Source: Yponomeuta sedellus
Lineage: Eukaryota > Arthropoda > Insecta > Lepidoptera > Yponomeutidae
NCBI GenBank assembly: GCA_934045075.1
Contig: OW203745.1
Coordinates: 13,302,184 to 13,366,183 of the forward strand
Direction: 5' to 3'
DNA length: 64,000 nt
Shown here piece by piece: positions 10,958-22,610 of this stretch. The notes beneath the pieces were generated by a model. That model had not been told where the DNA came from and searched no databases. It saw nothing but the letters and a program-made list of their open reading frames with translations. Numbering within the stretch: position 1 is the stretch's first letter; each line of letters opens with the position of its first letter. A program made the position numbers and the translations under genes.

Positions 10958-11143
10958 TCCTTGAGTGGAGACCGCGACTCGGCAAACGTAGTGTGGGACG
11001 CCCTCCGACTAGGTGGGATGACGATCTGCGAAAAACTGCAGGCAGATGCTGGATGCGGCAAGCTGAAGACAGGGCGCTATGGCGCTCATGAGGGGAGGGC
11101 TATGTCCAGCAGTGGACTAGTATAGCCTGACGATGATGACGAT
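10958..11143 (+). mobile_element. LINE 3' end encoding GRPPTRWDDDL C-terminus
   Basis: A frame reads EWRPRLGKRSVGRPPTRWDD...ALWRS and ends at a TGA where related copies continue to LGEGYVQQWT. The GRPPTRW...D motif is typical of the C-terminal end of insect RTE/CR1-like LINE ORF2 proteins. The 3' tail TATAGCCTGACGATGATGACG ends in a short trinucleotide run. RT is absent (5' truncated). Confidence 0.75.
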
Positions 11144-11144
11144 G

Positions 11145-11860
11145 ATACAAAAGAGTTTCATTTTCTCATTTTTTCGCTCATCTAAATTTTTGAATGTACT
11201 CATATTTTGTGACGTTTGATAAGTTGCAGTTTCTGTGCTAGCTTGAATAAAGCCTTTTGATTTTATTTGATTTGATTCTAAAAACATAACCCTCCCTATG
11301 GAGCAGTCGGGTAAAAAATCCACGTAGGTTCTTAACACTTTATCACACGCTCGTTTGTTCTGTGTGTGTGTGTGTATGTGTGCGTGTGTGCACACGCACG
11401 ATCACTTGATCGTGGGTTTGTGTAAATAAAAAATGTAACTTTGTATCAAAAAGTTCCACTGCTCCATACATACCGCTGCCAGGGCTATAAAGTTTTTATT
11501 TCATGCCTCGGTCACAAAAATCAACAATGAACTCTGTTTGATGTTCCACTGAAGTACAAATTCAAACACGGCTAACAAGTTTTAATTAGAAACCACTTCG
11601 GGCGCGGAGTTTTCTACTTTTTATTTAATTAAGGACCCGTATCAGCTGACAAACGTGCCATCGATTAATTATTCGAAAACAGAATGATGTATGGCCGAAA
11701 AAAAAAGGAAAAAGGGTTTTTTTAATTGGTATTTGTGGGCCTCTGCCCAATTGTTAATCTGATTAATTTAAGCAGTTGACTTCGTTATTTGGTTTTATAA
11801 ACTGTTTGATTACTTAATTGAGATAAAGTGTTACGGACATTCGCCCTGTACCACTTACGG
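11145..11860. other. Mostly unassigned; LINE D-like tail and (GT)n tract inside
   Basis: At 11220-11280 GCAGTTTCTGTGCTAGCTTG..AATAAAGCCTTTTGATTTTA resembles the LINE D 3' end (62588). A short (GT)n/(GC) tract lies at 11359-11398. Nothing else recognised. Confidence 0.5.
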
Positions 11861-11861
11861 A

Positions 11862-12345
11862 CTGTAAGAAAAGAGCGGGTGATCGTGGTCTTCCATTATA
11901 AAGGCAAATTTCCCGCCAGGCAAATCGTATGCCTAAAAACGGCTGGTCTAACTGTTGTTAGTTGGACCGGCCATCCCCACTGCTGGGACACGGGCCTCTC
12001 ACTGCATCGCGGGAATGTTAGGCCATACTCCACCACGGAGGCCAGGTCCGGGTTGGTGGAGGATTGTAAGACAGTGGCGGGCCTTACTGTCAGACGTTTT
12101 CTAGCCGCCTATAAGGACTGACATGGCTTAACGATTGCCATTACATGACTGCCGGCACCAACGCGTTGGTGCCGTTGCAACGGCTTAACATGCCTTGCGA
12201 GGTACGGAAGCGCTCGGAAAGATGCCACTAGGGTTAGTCACTTTGCTTGCGCAATGCAGGAATGTTGAAGTTTGTAGCGCGCGCGTAGAGTTGACATGTG
12301 CTCGAGACAGCCATTACAATGGTATTTTTGTACGTAGCCTATAAA
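11862..12345 (+). repeat. Unclassified repeat R2, copy 1, interrupted by SINE B
   Basis: Left part (AGAGCGGGTGATC.., AAATTTCCCGCC) and right part (GCGCGCG.AGAGTTGACATGTGCTCG) recur at 57590-57890. Here the interval between them holds a SINE B (11972-12240); in the other copy it holds a family C tail. Function unknown; it might be an old transposon. Confidence 0.6.
11972..12240 (-). mobile_element. SINE family B with a snap-back insertion
   Basis: Minus-strand copy lacking the 5S-like head. Where other copies read GGCACCAACGGCTTAA, this one has an extra inverted segment making the perfect 20-bp palindrome GGCACCAACGCGTTGGTGCC (12154-12173) and a second one, GCCGTTGCAACGGC (12171-12184). Confidence 0.85.
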
Positions 12346-12439
12346 TTTCCAATTTCAGGGCACAGGCCTTCTCTTAGAGAAAGAGTGTATGGGCTTTAAT
12401 AAATGGTTACTACAATATTGATAGTAGTTGCAATTTTTT

Positions 12440-12600
12440 TATACGTCCCATTGCAGGGCACAGGGGCGTACACTCTCAGAGTACGGGCTTCATTACCACA
12501 CGAGCCCGAAAACAAGCACTAAAATATGTTAACATCTTGACACTCAGGTTTCCTCACGATGTTTTCCTGCACAGTTGGCGAGCAGTATTGCTACTAAGAC
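12440..12600 (-). mobile_element. SINE family H, 3' part
   Basis: Minus-strand: CCTGCAATGGGACGT tail, then the AAGCCCGTACTCTGAGAGTG and AACATCGTGAGGAAACCTG segments. A shorter family H tail fragment lies just upstream at about 12357-12400. Confidence 0.65.
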
Positions 12601-12883
12601 TAACTTTATCCAAACACAAATATTTAACGAGAAAAAACTATTAACAAAGAGTTGAATCCCATGTCGGTGCATGCCTGTCAAATATTTATGTTCTCTCTGC
12701 AGCATAGCACGGATTTTTAAGAGAGACTACCTCTCTCTCTCATTCTGAAGGAGCTAGAGGGAGCCGGCAAATCTCAATATGTATGCAAATAGGTCATCTA
12801 TTTTAATTAGGTGTGAGAAATGTTCGTTAGTTTGATCTATGTTTCGGTAGACCTAGCGGAAGTTAGACAGGACACAAAAATAT

Positions 12884-12927
12884 CTACGTACGTATGTACG
12901 TTATGTATTACGTACATACGTACGTAG
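12884..12927. repeat. Perfect 17-bp inverted repeat, 10-base loop
   Basis: CTACGTACGTATGTACG is followed by TTATGTATTA and its exact complement. The arms are themselves rich in ACGT. It lies about 20 bp upstream of a SINE A fragment. Confidence 0.85.
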
Positions 12928-12948
12928 CTATTTTTGCTTTGCTCTCTG

Positions 12949-13100
12949 TAGAGAGTATTGTAAAGAGGTTCGAAATTTCACTGATGCCGGTGAGTCGCCC
13001 ATTTGCTAAGTTGGAAGAGCACTGGCACGAATAGCTAGAGGTCGCGGTTTCAAATCCGAGCATGGGTGAAATTTGTAGCCTCGAAATAGGTTTTTAAAAA
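12949..13100 (+). mobile_element. SINE family A, 5'-truncated
   Basis: From GAGTATTGTAAAGAGGTTCG through a mutated tRNA-like head (box B GGTTTCAAATCC) to CTCGAAATAGGTTTTTAAAA. More diverged than most copies. Confidence 0.85.
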
Positions 13101-13539
13101 TAGTTATACAGTTTAATGATAAACTTTTAAAAGCAAGCAACGGCATCACTGACGCAAATCACTTCTCATGGAATCTCTAGGACCATGGTGTTTCATATAG
13201 GGTTTATTAAGGTCATACTCAATATTTAAAATATAAATACACATTAAAAATTCTGATTATACGTATAAAAGCTCAGCTGGCTAGCTGGAGTAAACTCACA
13301 GCTCCGCTACGTACAATGGCCCAATCATGAGGCTAAATGCGGAAATCTCAGGTCTAACTAACTAACAAACTAACTACAAACTCAGCTGGAACAAAACAAA
13401 CACTAATGGTATTATATATAAAACACGATAAATTATATTCTTTTTAATGCTCTGACTTCTAATATCTACGTCTAAATCAGCGATTTGCACAAAAAGTATC
13501 AGTTGTTTTTTTTCGTCATTATTTTTTATTTTTTTTCAT

Positions 13540-13800
13540 TATATCGCTCATTTGGCAGAATATTGACGCAAATGTCCTTTTTCCAATTTTATAGGAGAGA
13601 CCGTTGTTTCATTCAGAAGTGTTAGAACTTTGTCAAAATGCCACAACGACAGTGGCGCTGTCACGCGATAAAAAACAAAACTACATTACTGTCATTTTTT
13701 CCCCAAGTGTAAACAGTTATTTCGGGTGTTTTGGCATACTTAACTCAAATTGGCAAAAAAGTACATTTGCGTCATTATTCTGCCAAATGAGCGATATATA
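13540..13800. mobile_element. MITE M2 with ~45-bp imperfect TIRs
   Basis: Left end TATATCGCTCATTTGGCAGA and right end (complement) the same, continuing with ATGACGCAAATGTCC/AC. About 260 bp in total. TA dinucleotides bound both ends, consistent with a TA target, but the AT context makes this uncertain. No transposase. Confidence 0.75.
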
Positions 13801-13961
13801 TTATTAATCTATTAATTTACAAATAACACAAATGTTAAAACGAAATATAATACAAACAAAAAATTATATATTTTTCCCAGACAAAATACAAAGACAGGTT
13901 TCGTTATAGTCAAAATTGTTACAATAAAGTAACAAAAAAATATATAATTAAAAAAATATAT

Positions 13962-14226
13962 GTTTAAAAACCTATTTAGAGGCTAAAAATTTCACCCATG
14001 CCGGGATTCGAACCCGCAACCTCTGGCTATCCGTGCCAGCGCTCTACCAATTGAGCCAATGGGCGACTCACGGCATCAGTGAAATTTCGAACCTCTTTAC
14101 ACTATTCTCTGTATTACGTACAGGCAGCGACATCTGACTTAAGCAAATTGCATTATTTTTAGCCTCTAAATAGGTTTTTAAATTTGTTCCTTAGCACGGG
14201 TTAGTGCATTAAAATAAAAATAGTAT
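13962..14226. mobile_element. SINE family A, head-to-head rearranged copy
   Basis: Positions 13962-14149 are a minus-strand unit (tail side, tRNA-like head, 5' leader to AAGCAAATTGCATTA). From about 14150 the plus-strand 3' end follows (TTTTTAGCCTCTAAATAGG to GCATTAAAATAAAAATAGTA). Both outer ends are therefore the 3' side of the SINE, as in an insertion with an inverted 5' segment. Confidence 0.85.
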
Positions 14227-14867
14227 AAATGATATGTTGTCAAAACCATAATTAAAATTCAACAAATCATTCGTTTTTAAGTATTAAAACCTTCTATGGA
14301 ATAATTTGTATTTTAACCAAATTAGTTAGAACTTGTACATAGCTCTTAGCTGGAACAAAACGCCAAAAATACATCATAACCTGTTGACTGTACTATAATC
14401 GGACAACACGTTACCTCCATGAGATTTATGTATCTGCAGACACCTCATTACTCCTATGAATTTAATCGCTAAAGATTTCCTCAGTGATACAAGTACACAC
14501 ACCCACACACGCAGACGAATTACACACACAAGCAAATAAATTGTCACAGTACATCCCGACTACGAAATACGTCAACCTGCCAAATGTTACGTTGAAAGGT
14601 AAATTATATGAAACTAACTCTTTCAGTATTCCAGCAAAGCTGTTTTTCTAAAATTGTTACAGTTTAGACAACAGTTTTTTTATCAGTAGGTGTATAATTC
14701 TTATTTAAATAAACAAATTGTCTGTCTATCTATTACTGCTCTCTTATTAATTTAGAAAAAAACTTATATTCTTGTCCATACACTATCACTTATATTCTTG
14801 TCCATACACTATCAAGTCACATCCACCTTCAAATCATTTAGTTAACGCTGGACTTGTCGATTGATAC
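14227..14867. other. No recognisable feature
   Basis: AT-rich. A 27-bp direct duplication (ACTTATATTCTTGTCCATAC) occurs at about 14761-14812. No repeat family recognised. Confidence 0.45.
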
Positions 14868-15065
14868 AAAAAAAATATCAAGGTCTCGGGTTCGATCCCC
14901 GGCCGGGTCAAACTAGGTTTTAGAACTTTTCTAGTTTGTCTTGGGTCTTGGATGTTATTGTATTAAATCTATCGAGTTAGCACCTATAACACAAGTCATT
15001 TAGTTGTACTTAGTATAGGGCTAACGAGATCTGTGTGATATGTCCATGAATATTTATTTGTTTAA
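14868..15065 (+). mobile_element. SINE family G (tRNA-derived), 5'-truncated
   Basis: Begins near AAGGTCTCGGGTTCGATCCC (box B) and continues AACTTTTCTAGTTTGT, GAGTTAGCACCTATAACA and GGGCTAACGAGAT, ending TATTTATTTG. The same order occurs at 25646, where the A box is present. Confidence 0.8.
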
Positions 15066-15099
15066 ACTGTGGTTTCTTGTTAATCTGACTTTGACCAAT

Positions 15100-15567
15100 G
15101 AGTCGCCCATTAGCACAGTTGGATAGAGCGCTGGCACGGATAGCCAGAGGTCGCGGGTGCGAATCCCGGCATGGGTGAAATTTTTAGCCTCTAAATAGGT
15201 TTTTAAAAATTGTCCTTAGCACGGGTTAGTGCATTAAAAATAAAAATAGTATAATCATGTGGGTACAGCGATATCATTCCGATGTAAAAACCTAACTGCA
15301 AAGTAGGTAGTCAGGGCTGTAAGTGATGCAATCTACTTCAGCCAGATGTCGCTGCCTGTACGTAATACAGAGAATAGTGTAAAGAGGTTCGAAATTTCAC
15401 TGATGCCGGTGAGTCGCCCATTAGCTCAGTTGGATAGAGCGCTGGCACGGATAGCCAGAGGTCGCGAGTTCGAATCCCGGCACGGGTGGAATTTTCAGCC
15501 TCTAAATAGGTTTTTAAAAAATTGTCCTTAGCACGGGTTAGTGCATTAAAAATAAAAATAGTATAAT
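15100..15567 (+). mobile_element. SINE family A, tandem dimer
   Basis: Two plus-strand tRNA-like units about 307 bp apart: the first from GAGTCGCCCATTAGCACAG, its tail (GCATTAAAAATAAAAATAGT) running straight into the leader and head of the second. The flanks TGACCAATGAGTC and TCACCAATCAGTC may be a diverged target duplication (11 of 13), although part of the left one overlaps element sequence. Confidence 0.88.
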
Positions 15568-16318
15568 AATTTCACCAATCAGTCAAAAAGAAAGTGAAGC
15601 TTTTGACTGCACCCCATTTATGTAGTCGGCCGAAAGTCACGTGGTCTAATTTATTTACACACGCGTCGATTCTAGTTCGTTAACTCGATAAATTATCGAC
15701 TCCAAATACTTGTTAGGGCTGATTGTGTTTGTACTATGTGCCGTTCCTCTTCGTTTTCAGTTTTGTTTGGAATCCTACTAATAATATAAATGTGAAAAGC
15801 TTGTGCAGATGTTCCGATGTTTGGATATTTGTTACTCAAAATCACACAACAACGGCTTAACAGAATTACATATAAAACTTGGCGCATGGATAGACAAATA
15901 TCTGAATTGAGACATAGGATACTTGATTTTCAGGTAACGTGTTCCTATGGGTTAATATTTTGTCGGTTTTGTTAACTTTTTTCAGGCCAAACTCTAACAA
16001 CCTTACTAATAAACTTGGTAAAAGTATTGTATAACTATGCAGTGTTTTGTCTCTTTTCTTCCAACTGAAAATTACATTCAAATGACGTGAACAAAACACT
16101 GTGTAACTAAACCAGGCTTATACGGTGTTGAGGTATTAATTTATTGCGTTGTCATGGTAACAAGACTCGTATCAACGGATTCTGTAGTGTTACGAAGTTC
16201 GCCCGAATTTTTGGTTGCAATTGTCTTAAATTGTTTGTTACTCAGATACGCAATATGGATTTGCATGAAACTAAGCGTAAACATAGACAAAGATCAGAAT
16301 CAACACATCGATCGATAT
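15568..16318. other. No recognisable feature
   Basis: Mixed AT-rich sequence. I see no repeat family or coding resemblance. Confidence 0.45.
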
Positions 16319-16604
16319 CGATATCAATCCTTTTGTATGTCCCCACTGCTGGGGTACGAGTCTCTTCCTGCATCGCAGGAATGTTAGGCCATACTGCACC
16401 ACGGGGACTAAGTGGAGTTGGTGGAGGATTGTAAGACAGTGACGGGCCTTACTGTCATAAGTTATCAAGCCACCCATAAGGCCTCTGACATGGCTTAACG
16501 ACTGGCATTACATGACAGCCGGCACCAACGGCTTAATGTGCCTTGCGAAGCACGGAAGCGCTCGGAAATAATACCTCTTGCAGTAGCCACGGGACGGTCA
16601 CCCG
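16319..16604 (-). mobile_element. SINE family B, lacking the 5' head
   Basis: Minus-strand copy from GATATCAATCCTTTTG to GGGTGACCGTCCCGTGGC, i.e. cut within the box-C-like motif of the 5S-like region. Hairpin present as CCCCAGCAGTGGGG. Confidence 0.88.
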
Positions 16605-16943
16605 AATTAAGAAATGGTATACTTGATATCCCGGTAACGCGTTCCCGTGGGATAGTTTCCAACGCGGGCGTAGCCGTGGGTTAAAGCTAATTCTAAATAC
16701 TGCAGTTGAAAACATAGAGATTTTAGTGAACTGAGTTATTTATAGGCTTTGGACGTTTGATCGATAAGCTTGGTAGCATATGCCGTACGTCCCACTGACC
16801 CCCGGTTTCACGTACAACAGTCAATTGTTAATCTACTGTTAGCAACTGCCAGTTTTTCAGGGGTCCGTACCTTATTACTGCACAGTAAACATAGCAAAAG
16901 TAATCTCCACCACTATGACAATTATTTTTATAACATATTTGCT

Positions 16944-17587
16944 CGTAAAGTGGTTGTAATTACACCAATTTCAATATCGTAATGTATCTCATTACGCACT
17001 TGTGCGATAATGTAATGTAAAAGGCACGTGTTTTTTTTTAATAAAGTTTTAAGATACTCCTTCTAAAAATGAACGATACTTTTAAAAATCTTAGCAAAGA
17101 GGTTTTATGTCAAGAAAGTGGTCAATATTTTATGAATAAAATTAACTTTGGGAATTAAAATATAACAAATAAACAATTAATTCTTTAATTTAATTAATTT
17201 TGACAATAAATTACAACCATTTATCTGTAACAAAAACACAAAAATATTAATTTACTTTATTAGTAATACTGGCTGTTTTTGTACCTTTGCCTAAAAAAAA
17301 AAGTTGATGCGCGCGCATCGCTTATTTGTGGACAAGTAAAAATAAATCCGCGCGCTTTTTCTTTTCGATGTATTGTTTTTATTTGAAAATGTCGTCAAGT
17401 AGTAATGATAACAAAGTCAGAGTTTCATTAATTTCCTCGTAAATATGTTATAAAACGTCGTATGACATACGTGCGCTTTGAAAATTACACCCTCTGCTTC
17501 CTTATAGCCCTCGCCGATGGCTCGGGCTAGTAATATCGCCTCGGCTGTAATTTTCAACTTACCGCACTTATATCATAATGTACTATT
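16944..17587 (+). repeat. 640-bp interspersed repeat R1, copy 1
   Basis: Direct repeat of 43164-43798, about 97% identical by eye, from CGTAAAGTGGTTGTAATTAC to ATAATGTACTATTAC. The right end holds a fold-back: GTGCGCTTTGAAAATTACA pairs with TGTAATTTTCAACTTACCGC about 60 bp on. The left end also has an internal palindrome around CACTTGTGCG. It looks like a non-autonomous DNA element; no coding and no clear target duplication. Confidence 0.75.
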
Positions 17588-18600
17588 ACAACCTTCAGTC
17601 TAGAACCTAGGATGGAATTTAGTCGATTTCAGCCAAAAACGGCCGTTTAGATAGATAGGTTTAAAGATTTTGATACGATTTTGATAAGATATAAAAATAC
17701 AGTACGATTGGCGGCCTTGATATGCTCTGAGCTGTGTTGCCGCAACCGAAAATGTATTTCGGACGTTACCCAATCTGAAAAAGGACCGTTTTCAAGATTA
17801 AGGTACGGTTTTCAATGTATACAGTACATTGAAAACCGTATAGTAAAGAAATAAAGTAAAAAAACAGGATACTAGGTAGGTATTTATAGTTATTACCTTA
17901 TTGCTCAAGTTGTTAGTGATAACTTTATAAGTTCATGACGCTCAACCGCCAACCACCAAACAAAATAATAATTAGTCAATTTATTTTTATCATGCATTAT
18001 CTTTATTTTATGTTATAGTTTATTACATAAAATTAGTATGTTCAAATCGTAAAAAACAAATATCGTAAAATCACGGCAAAATGTTTGTTTTCTTTTCGTT
18101 GATGATGTTCCGCTCTACGCAAATTATTTAGGGTGCAGTTCATAAAGTTCATTCAATTATTATTTCATGTTATCCATCTCATCCTACTGTACTGAGTGTT
18201 ATGTGAGCTATAGCTAGTTTTTTCCTAATTCGGAACGGACCATGCCATGAGTTCGTAAGCGGCATGTCAAAAATATTGCTATCTTAGTTCCCCTTAACAA
18301 ATGAATCTAATGTTATCTCAGTTTTTGCTTAGCGCTGTCGTAAGGATGCGTTAAAAAAAAAACATAATCACTTAGTTGGATGTGTTCACTAATAAAATGT
18401 TGATTGGGATGCGTAGACGGAGTGGCGGCTTAGAAAAAGGGACGGTGGTAGCAATGGGACGGTGAAGGGACGGTCGTAAAATAAAAAGGACGGAAAACCG
18501 TCCCTTTTAGGACGGTGTGGCAACGCCTGTATGTTTTAAAAATGTTTATCACAGATTAAGATTTTCGATATTTACTATTTGGAAAAAAAACGTACTAGCG
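17588..18600. other. No recognised family
   Basis: AT-rich. The motif GGGACGGT recurs several times at 18430-18530, including an inverted pair around ACGGAAAACCGT. Nothing coding. Confidence 0.4.
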
Positions 18601-18601
18601 T

Positions 18602-18742
18602 AAACGTAGTGTGAGACGAGCAACCGACGACTCGAGCTCCGTCTCTGCTCACCATGATTAAGCTCAAATCGAAGCGAAACCTGGTCGGACTTTTCCGATA
18701 TAACAACACCCGTAAGTAGATCCGGACTAAAAGTCTACAAAA
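18602..18742 (+). mobile_element. Repeat M8, partial copy
   Basis: GTAGTGTGAGACGAGCAACC through GATCCGGACTAAAAGTCTAC matches the interior and right arm of the inverted element at 29671-29880. The left arm is missing here. Confidence 0.75.
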
Positions 18743-19577
18743 TCGTATTACTAAACAAGTTCTGATTGTTATTCCATTGATCGCGGTAGTTAGCGCCCCA
18801 AAGCGTCTTAATAGAGCTTGTCTACCCATAAAGTTGCCGTGTCTTCTAACAACACCGAGTTTCACACAATAGCCTAAAGTGGCAGAAGCGATGCATTGAG
18901 CGTCTAACAATGGCTGCTATCTTCACGACACGACCTCTGGGGGCAAAGTTGACTGCATTTCACCCGTGATTGCCTTATTTTGTACCTACGCAAAGTTAAG
19001 AGGTCAACCGATGGGCTATTGTTGCCGTCACCTGTGAGGTCAAGTGAAATGCATCAACCTTTACACTCGTGTACTCTGCTCAGTTAAAGGCACCTTTGCA
19101 ACAAAAAGTAAAGGTTGACCTGCTGCCCTGCTGTATATTGGAGCATATGTTGACTGATCCAACGTTTGTTTGTGCCTATGAGTGGTGTGTGCGTTATGGT
19201 AAGCCTTTTCTTACCTGTAATTAATTTTGTCCAATAAATGTGTTTCCGTCTTTTTTCTTTGTAATTATTATGTCCTTTTTATGGGTGCGGTAGCCGAATA
19301 GGAACGCTTATAGTTTTGCTATGTCTGTCCGTCTGTCTGAGTACATGATTGCTGAATTTTGTATAGACACACATGGCAGCGATATTTTATTATTGTAACA
19401 ATCATTATTATTGGTTACAACTAACTTTAGCATTGGTTTAGTATAGGTTGTTATATTAACACTGTTAATATAACAATAACACTGCATAATTGATATAATT
19501 AAAAGCAACGAAACGACACGGACATCAAGACTGTATAAGAAGGTATCAAACCTTCATGGTAAAAGGGACCCGTAAAA
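18743..19577. other. No recognisable feature
   Basis: No repeat family or coding similarity recognised. AT-rich from 19200. Confidence 0.4.
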
Positions 19578-19590
19578 AAATATGTTGTAT

Positions 19591-19960
19591 GTATACTATT
19601 TTTATTTTTAATGCACTAACCCGTTCTAAGGACAAATTTAAAAACCTATTAAGAGGCTAAAAATTTCACCCATGCCGGGATTCGAACCCGCAACCTCTGG
19701 CTATCCGTGCCAGCGCTCTTCAAATTGAGCTAATGGGCGACTCACCGGCATCAGTGAAATTTCGAACCTCTTTACACTATTCTCTGTATTACGTACAAGC
19801 AGCGACATCTCGCTTAAACATAGTGTAAAGAGGTTCGGAATTTCACTGATGCCGGTGAGTCGCCCATTAGCTTAATTTTAAGAGCGCTGACACGGATAGC
19901 CAGAGGTTGCGGGTTCGAATCCAGGCATGGGTGAAATTTTTAGCCTCTAAATAGGTTTTC
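19591..19960. mobile_element. SINE family A, inverted (head-to-head) dimer with 13-bp TSD
   Basis: A minus-strand unit (19591 to about 19815, tail outermost) meets a plus-strand unit (about 19820-19960), each with its own box B. The composite is bounded by AAATATGTTGTAT at 19578-19590 and 19961-19973. One duplication surrounds both units, so they inserted together. Confidence 0.92.
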
Positions 19961-20399
19961 AAATATGTTGTATTTGTTAGTAATAAAATTTGTTAGTAGA
20001 AACCGTGAACTGGCTATATATCACTGTACAAGAAAAATGTTAAAAAAATCAGGGAAAGGCAGATACTTTAATGAGATTCTTACGTGTATATATACTTTGG
20101 GTAGCATTCTAGAATGAATGGATGAAAATCCTTTAATGCACTAAAACAAATTTTTACAAAGACGAGCCTAGCCTACTTGATAGTATTTTCTTCCAGCTAT
20201 CCAGATCTTCTCTGTTATGCATATTTTAAATTGTTTTACATACCAATAAAATGAAAAAAAAAAAAAAAAACCGTTAGCACCCTTCGCGTACTGAACCCTG
20301 AAACGACGAGTATCTGTAGCAGATATTATCGTAACAAAACAGAACAATACACAACTTTGCCCGTAACAGCCTAGTACAAAAAGCGACAATAAATTCCAA

Positions 20400-20560
20400 T
20401 TTGGCCCCAAAATGGCCGCGGCGCGAATAGATCACACACTACAATGGGGTTCCTGAAACACACGGCAATATGGCGGCCGGAAGTGACGCGGAAGTCGGGT
20501 TGCGGAAGGCGGGCGTCGCGCGTTTCTGCTTCCGGTTGGTACGGGCTTTGCCTCCAAACA
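20400..20560. promoter_or_regulatory. CpG-rich patch with YY1-like and ETS-like motifs
   Basis: In an otherwise AT-rich stretch, about 150 bp is rich in CG. It carries AATATGGCGGC (20467-20477), matching the YY1 consensus AANATGGCGGC, overlapping CCGGAAGTGACG (ETS plus CRE half-site) and, 45 bp on, the inverted ETS-like CTTCCGG (20529-20535). This pairing is known from vertebrate housekeeping promoters; whether insects use it this way is not established here. No TSS, exon or transcript is visible. Confidence 0.3.
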
Positions 20561-21380
20561 ATAGATTTTGGCGCTGTGTTGAGAAGACGGTGTGACCTTC
20601 CCATTATAAAGTGACAATATTGTCTTTTTTTGACACATCACAGTATGACTTTGCCCCGTGTTATCTTGTATTTATGTGAATTGTTATTGATTTTTGGTTG
20701 TTGCTGTTTGCGGTAAGCCTTTTTTTTTTTTAAAAAGTGATGTGTTTATTTTTTTTTTTTTTTAAAGTGATGTGTTTATTTGATCAAATAAATGTCTTTC
20801 TTTCTTTCTTCTTTTCTTTCTAGGTGCACTTTTTAGGAACTTTTTTTAAGAAGCATTTTTATAATCCTTTTGTTGATAACAATATTGTGTCCTTCTTAAA
20901 ATTATGTACCAAATACGCAAATGCAAAGCTGCCGAAACGTCGGGAAATAAGGTAATGATGTTTTACCTAATAAATAATCGCGATTAGACCCGATGAATAT
21001 ATAACTATGTATGAGTACGTCGAATCATTTAGAAATACTATGTTCCAAATGCTAGTGTCACTATCAGAAGAGAACTCCTCGTGTCTTTTCTCCACGAATT
21101 TCAGCACCCTCTGTTACATGTTTTGCTGCATTATGGTTTAGCAACTGGTCGCTGTAAAATAGGTTCTACTTCGTCGACATAAGCGTTTTATTTTCTTTTG
21201 TAGCACGATAAAAATAAGTTGGGTTTTCTCTCTATAGGTCGTTTACGTCCGAGTGCTGCAAACGAAGGAGGGATTAATATAATGCGTTATTGTTAATTTT
21301 TGTTCAATTTAAGCAAAAAAGATGTTGTCAGTTAGACCTGACCCGCACTTCGCAGCCTCATGATTGGGCCATTGTACATA
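20561..21380. other. No recognised family
   Basis: Includes a T-run with a duplicated AAGTGATGTGTTTATTT (20734 and 20766), a (CTTT)-type tract at 20790-20822, and at 20938-20985 a 45-bp segment shared with 39960-40004. Confidence 0.45.
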
Positions 21381-21646
21381 AAGTCTATTTATTCTTACTT
21401 GTCCAATTTAGTAAACAAGATTCTAACCTTAAAATTGAGATAAGATGCCTAAACTAGACATTTTCTCACAAATTCATGAACTATCATGGACTATGTTTAT
21501 AAAATTGGCAGCGTGTTATCTAAAAGAGTATTCCAAGTTACTTCATTTACTTCATTTATGGAAATATGGCAGTTTTGGACTAAAAAGTCACAGTTTGAGG
21601 GTAGAATCTTGTTTACTAAATTGGACAAGTAAGAATAAATAGACTA
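21381..21646 (+). mobile_element. MITE M3 (TA target), copy 1, 44-bp TIRs
   Basis: Ends AGTCTATTTATTCTTACTTG and its complement form perfect inverted repeats of about 44 bp. TA flanks both sides (21379-21380 and 21647-21648), consistent with a Tc1/mariner-type target. No transposase. The second copy at 33238 has an inverted interior. Confidence 0.88.
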
Positions 21647-21682
21647 TAGCAAGGGTTGATGTATGTTAAGACCTCAACAGAC

Positions 21683-22475
21683 ATGTTCCCACTATTTAGG
21701 GTGGCAAAGGTTAGTACATCCTTCATGGGGCATTGTATACGCTTCTATAATAAAATCCCTGAAGATATATTAAGCTTGCCTGAATGGCGGTTGAAAAAAT
21801 GTGTTAAGCACACTTTGTGACAAAAGGGCTACTAATTTAAAAACCTATTTAGAGGCTAAAAATTTCACCCATGCCGGGATTCGAACCCGCAACCTCTGTC
21901 TATCCGTGCCAGCGCTCTGCCAATTGAGCCAATGGGCGACTCACCGGCATCAGTGAAATTTCGAACCTCTTTACACTATTCTCTGTATTACGTACAGGCA
22001 GCGACATCTGACTTAAGCAAATTGCATTACTTACAGCCCCGACTACCTACTTTGCAGTTAGGTTAAACATCGGAACGATATCACTGTACCCACATGATTA
22101 TACTATTCGAATCCCGGCATGGATGAAATTTTTAGCCTCTAAATAGGTTTTTAAATTTGTGCCTTAGCACGGGTTAGTGCATTAATATAAAAATAGTATA
22201 AAAGGGCTACTATAACATAAAGGATTATTTAGATGACAATGAGGTCTGGAATTAAAGCCAGTGCAATGTATGAGCTCAATGTTTTATAATAATTATGTAA
22301 ACGATGTTAATTAAGGACTTAGAAAAGACTAAGTTTGGAGTTTTTTTGTCCATTTTTTCTCCAAAATGATCTAGATTTTGAAATGGACACCAAGTTTGAA
22401 TTAAAACGTTCATTAAGCCGCAGTTTCTGCTCTACTTTGAATAAAACCTTTTCATTTAATTTAATTTAATTTAAT
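21683..22475 (+). mobile_element. LINE D 3' end, interrupted by SINE A
   Basis: The C-terminal coding segment (FPLFR.AKV.TSFMGHCIRF-like) runs to 21834. It resumes at 22213 with the 3' UTR and ends in the (ATTTA)-type tail near 22475. The break is a clean SINE A insertion. Best copy: 62588. Clade looks CR1/Jockey-like from the C-terminal motif but is not certain. Confidence 0.85.
21835..22199. mobile_element. SINE family A, inverted composite with 13-bp TSD inside LINE D
   Basis: A minus-strand near-complete unit (from ATTTAAAAACCTATTTAGAG to the leader at about 22085) abuts a plus-strand 3' part (TTCGAATCCCGGCATGG to AATAGTAT). It is flanked by AAAAGGGCTACTA at 21822-21834 and 22200-22212. 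The pre-insertion LINE D sequence is known from 62835, so the duplication is unambiguous. Confidence 0.95.
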
Positions 22476-22610
22476 TTCATGACCACGTGTGTACAGTCTG
22501 GCGCTTAGTTGACGGCACTTCCACCATACATTAGTCGAGTATTTGAGTTTCAAACACACTAGTTTATTTTACGTAAGTTTATTAATTTATTTTACGTAAG
22601 TTTAGTAAGA

